A stretch of DNA of 64,000 nucleotides. Origin: Mycobacterium sp. MBM. GTDB taxonomy: Bacteria > Actinomycetota > Actinomycetes > Mycobacteriales > Mycobacteriaceae. Numbering within the stretch: the stretch's first letter is position 1; each line of letters opens with the position of its first letter. The notes under the pieces were generated by a model that saw nothing but the letters and a program-made list of their open reading frames with translations, had not been told where the DNA came from and did no database searches. Positions 62,326-64,000 of the stretch are shown one piece after another. The stretch is taken from NCBI GenBank assembly GCA_021648845.1, contig JAKJHY010000005.1:62001-126000 (forward strand). Reading direction: 5' to 3'. The position numbers and the translations under genes are program-made.

Positions 62326-64000
62326 GACGCGGACTCCGATCCGAAGGGCTCTAACAGGGATTCCAGCGTGATCGGCAGATCGCGAAGCCGTTTCCCGGTG
62401 GCGTGATACACGGCATTGGCGATCGCGGCGGGGACGCCGCAGACACCGATCTCACCGACACCGCGCACCCCGATCGGGTCCAGCCCGCAGTCGGGGACAT
62501 CGATGAAGCTGATGTCGAAATCGGGACGGTCGGTGTGGGTGGGCAGGTAGTACTCGCCGATCAGCTGCCCAGTGCGAGCGTCGTAGGGCACCTGTTCCAG
62601 CAGCGCCATCCCCAGGCCGAAGGTGATACCGCCCATCACCTGGTTGGCCGCGAGCTTCGGGTTGAGTATCCGTCCGCAATCCAGCACGGCGGTCCATCGG
62701 GTCACGCTCACCCTGCCGACCTGTTCATCCACCTCGACTTCACAGAAGTGCGCCCCGAAAGACTGTGACAACGGCCCCTTTTCGTCGGGCCCGCCGCTGG
62801 TCACGGTGAACGACAGCCGCTCGCACAGCTCGGGATCCGCGCGCAACAATGCGCGCAGTTCTGCCACCGATGTCACCTCGGACCCCAGCCGCTGCCGCCA
62901 CTGCCGGCCCGCGAGTGCCACCGCGGAGCCCACGGTGGCGGTGGTCTGGGAGGCCCCGCTGTACGGGGCGTCCGGGAACAACGAGTCCCCGGACTCGAAC
63001 GTCACTGCCTCCAGTGGCATCCCCGTGGCATCCGCGCCGACTTGGGCCATCACGGTGCGCACTCCGGTGCCGATCTCATGCGTGGCCGCGGCGAACCGGA
63101 TCTGCCCGTCGGCGGTGGTCACGACGCGGCAACCCGACGGCATCCGGCGGCCGGGATAGCTGGCCGTCGCCATCCCCCACCCCACCTGAATGCCTTTGCG
63201 GCGCATGGCACGCGGCGCGGCGGGCCGCTGTGACCAGCCGAACCGTTCGGCGCCCTGCAGGAGGCAGTCGCGCAGGTGCTTGGCGGACCAGGGCCGCCCG
63301 CTGGGCTGATCACACTCCGGGTCATTGCGCAGCCGCAATGCCACGGGATCGGTGCCGGTGGCTTCGGCGAGTTCGTCCATCGCGACCTCGAGGGCGAACA
63401 TCCCGGGCGCCTCCCCCGGCCCGCGCATGAAACATGGTGTGGGTGCGTTGATCCGGGCGACGGTATGCGATACCGCCATTCGGGGGGACCGGTACAGGTA
63501 TCGAGCCGCCAATCCGGCGGGTTCACAGAAATGCGCCACCGTGGAGGTCTCGGTGAGGGTGTGCTGCTCGGTGCTCAGCAGGGTGCCGTCGGTATCGGCC
63601 ACCAGGATCACCCGTTGTTCGGTGCGGGGGCGGTGCCCGGTGGAGCTGAACATCTGGTTGCGGCTCAGCACGAGTTTGACCGGCATGGCGACCACTCTGG
63701 CGGCCACTGCGCACAGCACCACGTGCATCCACAGGAAGCTCTTGGACCCGAACGCCCCACCGACCAGCGGGGACAGTATCCGGACCTGGTCCTCTGCGAT
63801 ACCGAGATACGCGGCCAGGGCACGGCGTTCACCGGTGATCCACCGGGTGCTGTCATGCACGGTGAGCACGTCGGCGTCCCACTGTGCGACGGTCGCGGAC
63901 AGCTCGATCGGATAGTGCGCGTTGATCGGTGTTCGGAACCGCGATGCGACACGGAGACCGTCGGGCTCATCGGCCGGGCCACGGCTGTCTTGCAGCTTCT
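62322..64000 (-). CDS. Molybdenum hydroxylase large (Moco) subunit, 5' truncated
   Basis: The frame is open to the window edge and gives 558 residues of the C-terminal part of a xanthine/aldehyde dehydrogenase molybdopterin subunit. It includes SPLVGGAFGSKSFLW, TPCFMRGPGEAPGMFALEVAMDELAEATG, the GVRTVMAQVGADATG segment and GVRGVGEIGVCGVPAAIANAV with the catalytic glutamate. The FRTPINAHYPIELSATVAQW region upstream is also consistent. The PaoABC/YagR-type arrangement, with the 4Fe-4S-bearing FAD subunit, suggests an aldehyde oxidoreductase rather than a purine dehydrogenase. The true start is outside. Confidence 0.94.
   Translation of the reverse strand, partial: KLQDSRGPADEPDGLRVASRFRTPINAHYPIELSATVAQWDADVLTVHDSTRWITGERRALAAYLGIAEDQVRILSPLVGGAFGSKSFLWMHVVLCAVAARVVAMPVKLVLSRNQMFSSTGHRPRTEQRVILVADTDGTLLSTEQHTLTETSTVAHFCEPAGLAARYLYRSPRMAVSHTVARINAPTPCFMRGPGEAPGMFALEVAMDELAEATGTDPVALRLRNDPECDQPSGRPWSAKHLRDCLLQGAERFGWSQRPAAPRAMRRKGIQVGWGMATASYPGRRMPSGCRVVTTADGQIRFAAATHEIGTGVRTVMAQVGADATGMPLEAVTFESGDSLFPDAPYSGASQTTATVGSAVALAGRQWRQRLGSEVTSVAELRALLRADPELCERLSFTVTSGGPDEKGPLSQSFGAHFCEVEVDEQVGRVSVTRWTAVLDCGRILNPKLAANQVMGGITFGLGMALLEQVPYDARTGQLIGEYYLPTHTDRPDFDISFIDVPDCGLDPIGVRGVGEIGVCGVPAAIANAVYHATGKRLRDLPITLESLLEPFGSESAS

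Overview
The window is high-GC DNA that runs almost gene-for-gene parallel to the Mycobacterium tuberculosis segment from about Rv2995c (leuB) to Rv3045 (adhC). GTG and TTG starts, ATGA/GTGA coupled overlaps, mycobacterial lipoproteins (LppZ, FecB), an IdeR-type iron box and several mycobacteria-specific families support a Mycobacterium/Mycolicibacterium genome. poxB, an ArsR-SRPBCC pair and a YczR/YczE locus, none of which I know from the corresponding M. tuberculosis segment, suggest an environmental, probably rapid-growing species. The species is not determined. These locus comparisons are from memory, not from an alignment.

Layout. 1-1 kb: 3' end of ahpC plus ahpD (peroxide defence). 1-10 kb: amino-acid block with a small membrane protein, leuB-serA, an FAD oxidoreductase, and ilvB-ilvN-ilvC preceded by an attenuator with a 23-codon leader peptide. 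10-19 kb: cfp6-like gene, DoxX protein, lppZ, gatB-pfkA and gatA-gatC with an opposing poxB wedged between them, and a stand-alone ACT protein. 19.6-23.1 kb: a tightly coupled five-gene envelope operon (DUF4178, DUF2617, DUF4247, DUF350, membrane SpeE). 23.4-27.5 kb: a small secreted protein, an IS481-family element inserted exactly at the ligA stop codon, ligA, and a methyltransferase with an IdeR-like box. 27.6-38.5 kb: YjbR protein, epoxide-hydrolase-like enzyme, acyl-CoA ligase, a surface protein, MetE-like protein, mnmA-iscS, an OlsB/OlsA-like acyltransferase pair, etfB-etfA. 38.7-49.7 kb: the region linked in M. tuberculosis to methylglucose lipopolysaccharide synthesis (methyltransferase, GH57 enzyme, GT4 glycosyltransferase, acyltransferase), interrupted by the ArsR-SRPBCC pair, followed by a PQQ-type lipoprotein, TB22.2-like protein, two methyltransferases and echA17. 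49.7-60.8 kb: Nudix, ABC ATPase, yczE with a 50-codon coupled ORF and divergent yczR, serB, ctaD, fecB, YciI, adhC, DUF6498-like and DUF3349 proteins. 60.8-64 kb: a three-subunit molybdenum hydroxylase operon cut by the window edge.

Convergent gene pairs are commonly separated by long, near-perfect stem-loops, most without a clear U-tract. The window also has a dispersed GC-rich ~28-bp repeat (four copies, two inside genes), a (CCGGG)9 tract, a 24-bp tandem repeat and a 21-bp in-gene tandem. I saw no rRNA, tRNA, CRISPR array, prophage or replication origin. No stretch longer than about 300 bases lacks a gene or the IS element; the largest empty gaps are 23169-23392 and 56759-56992, and apart from the repeats and sites listed I see nothing in them.
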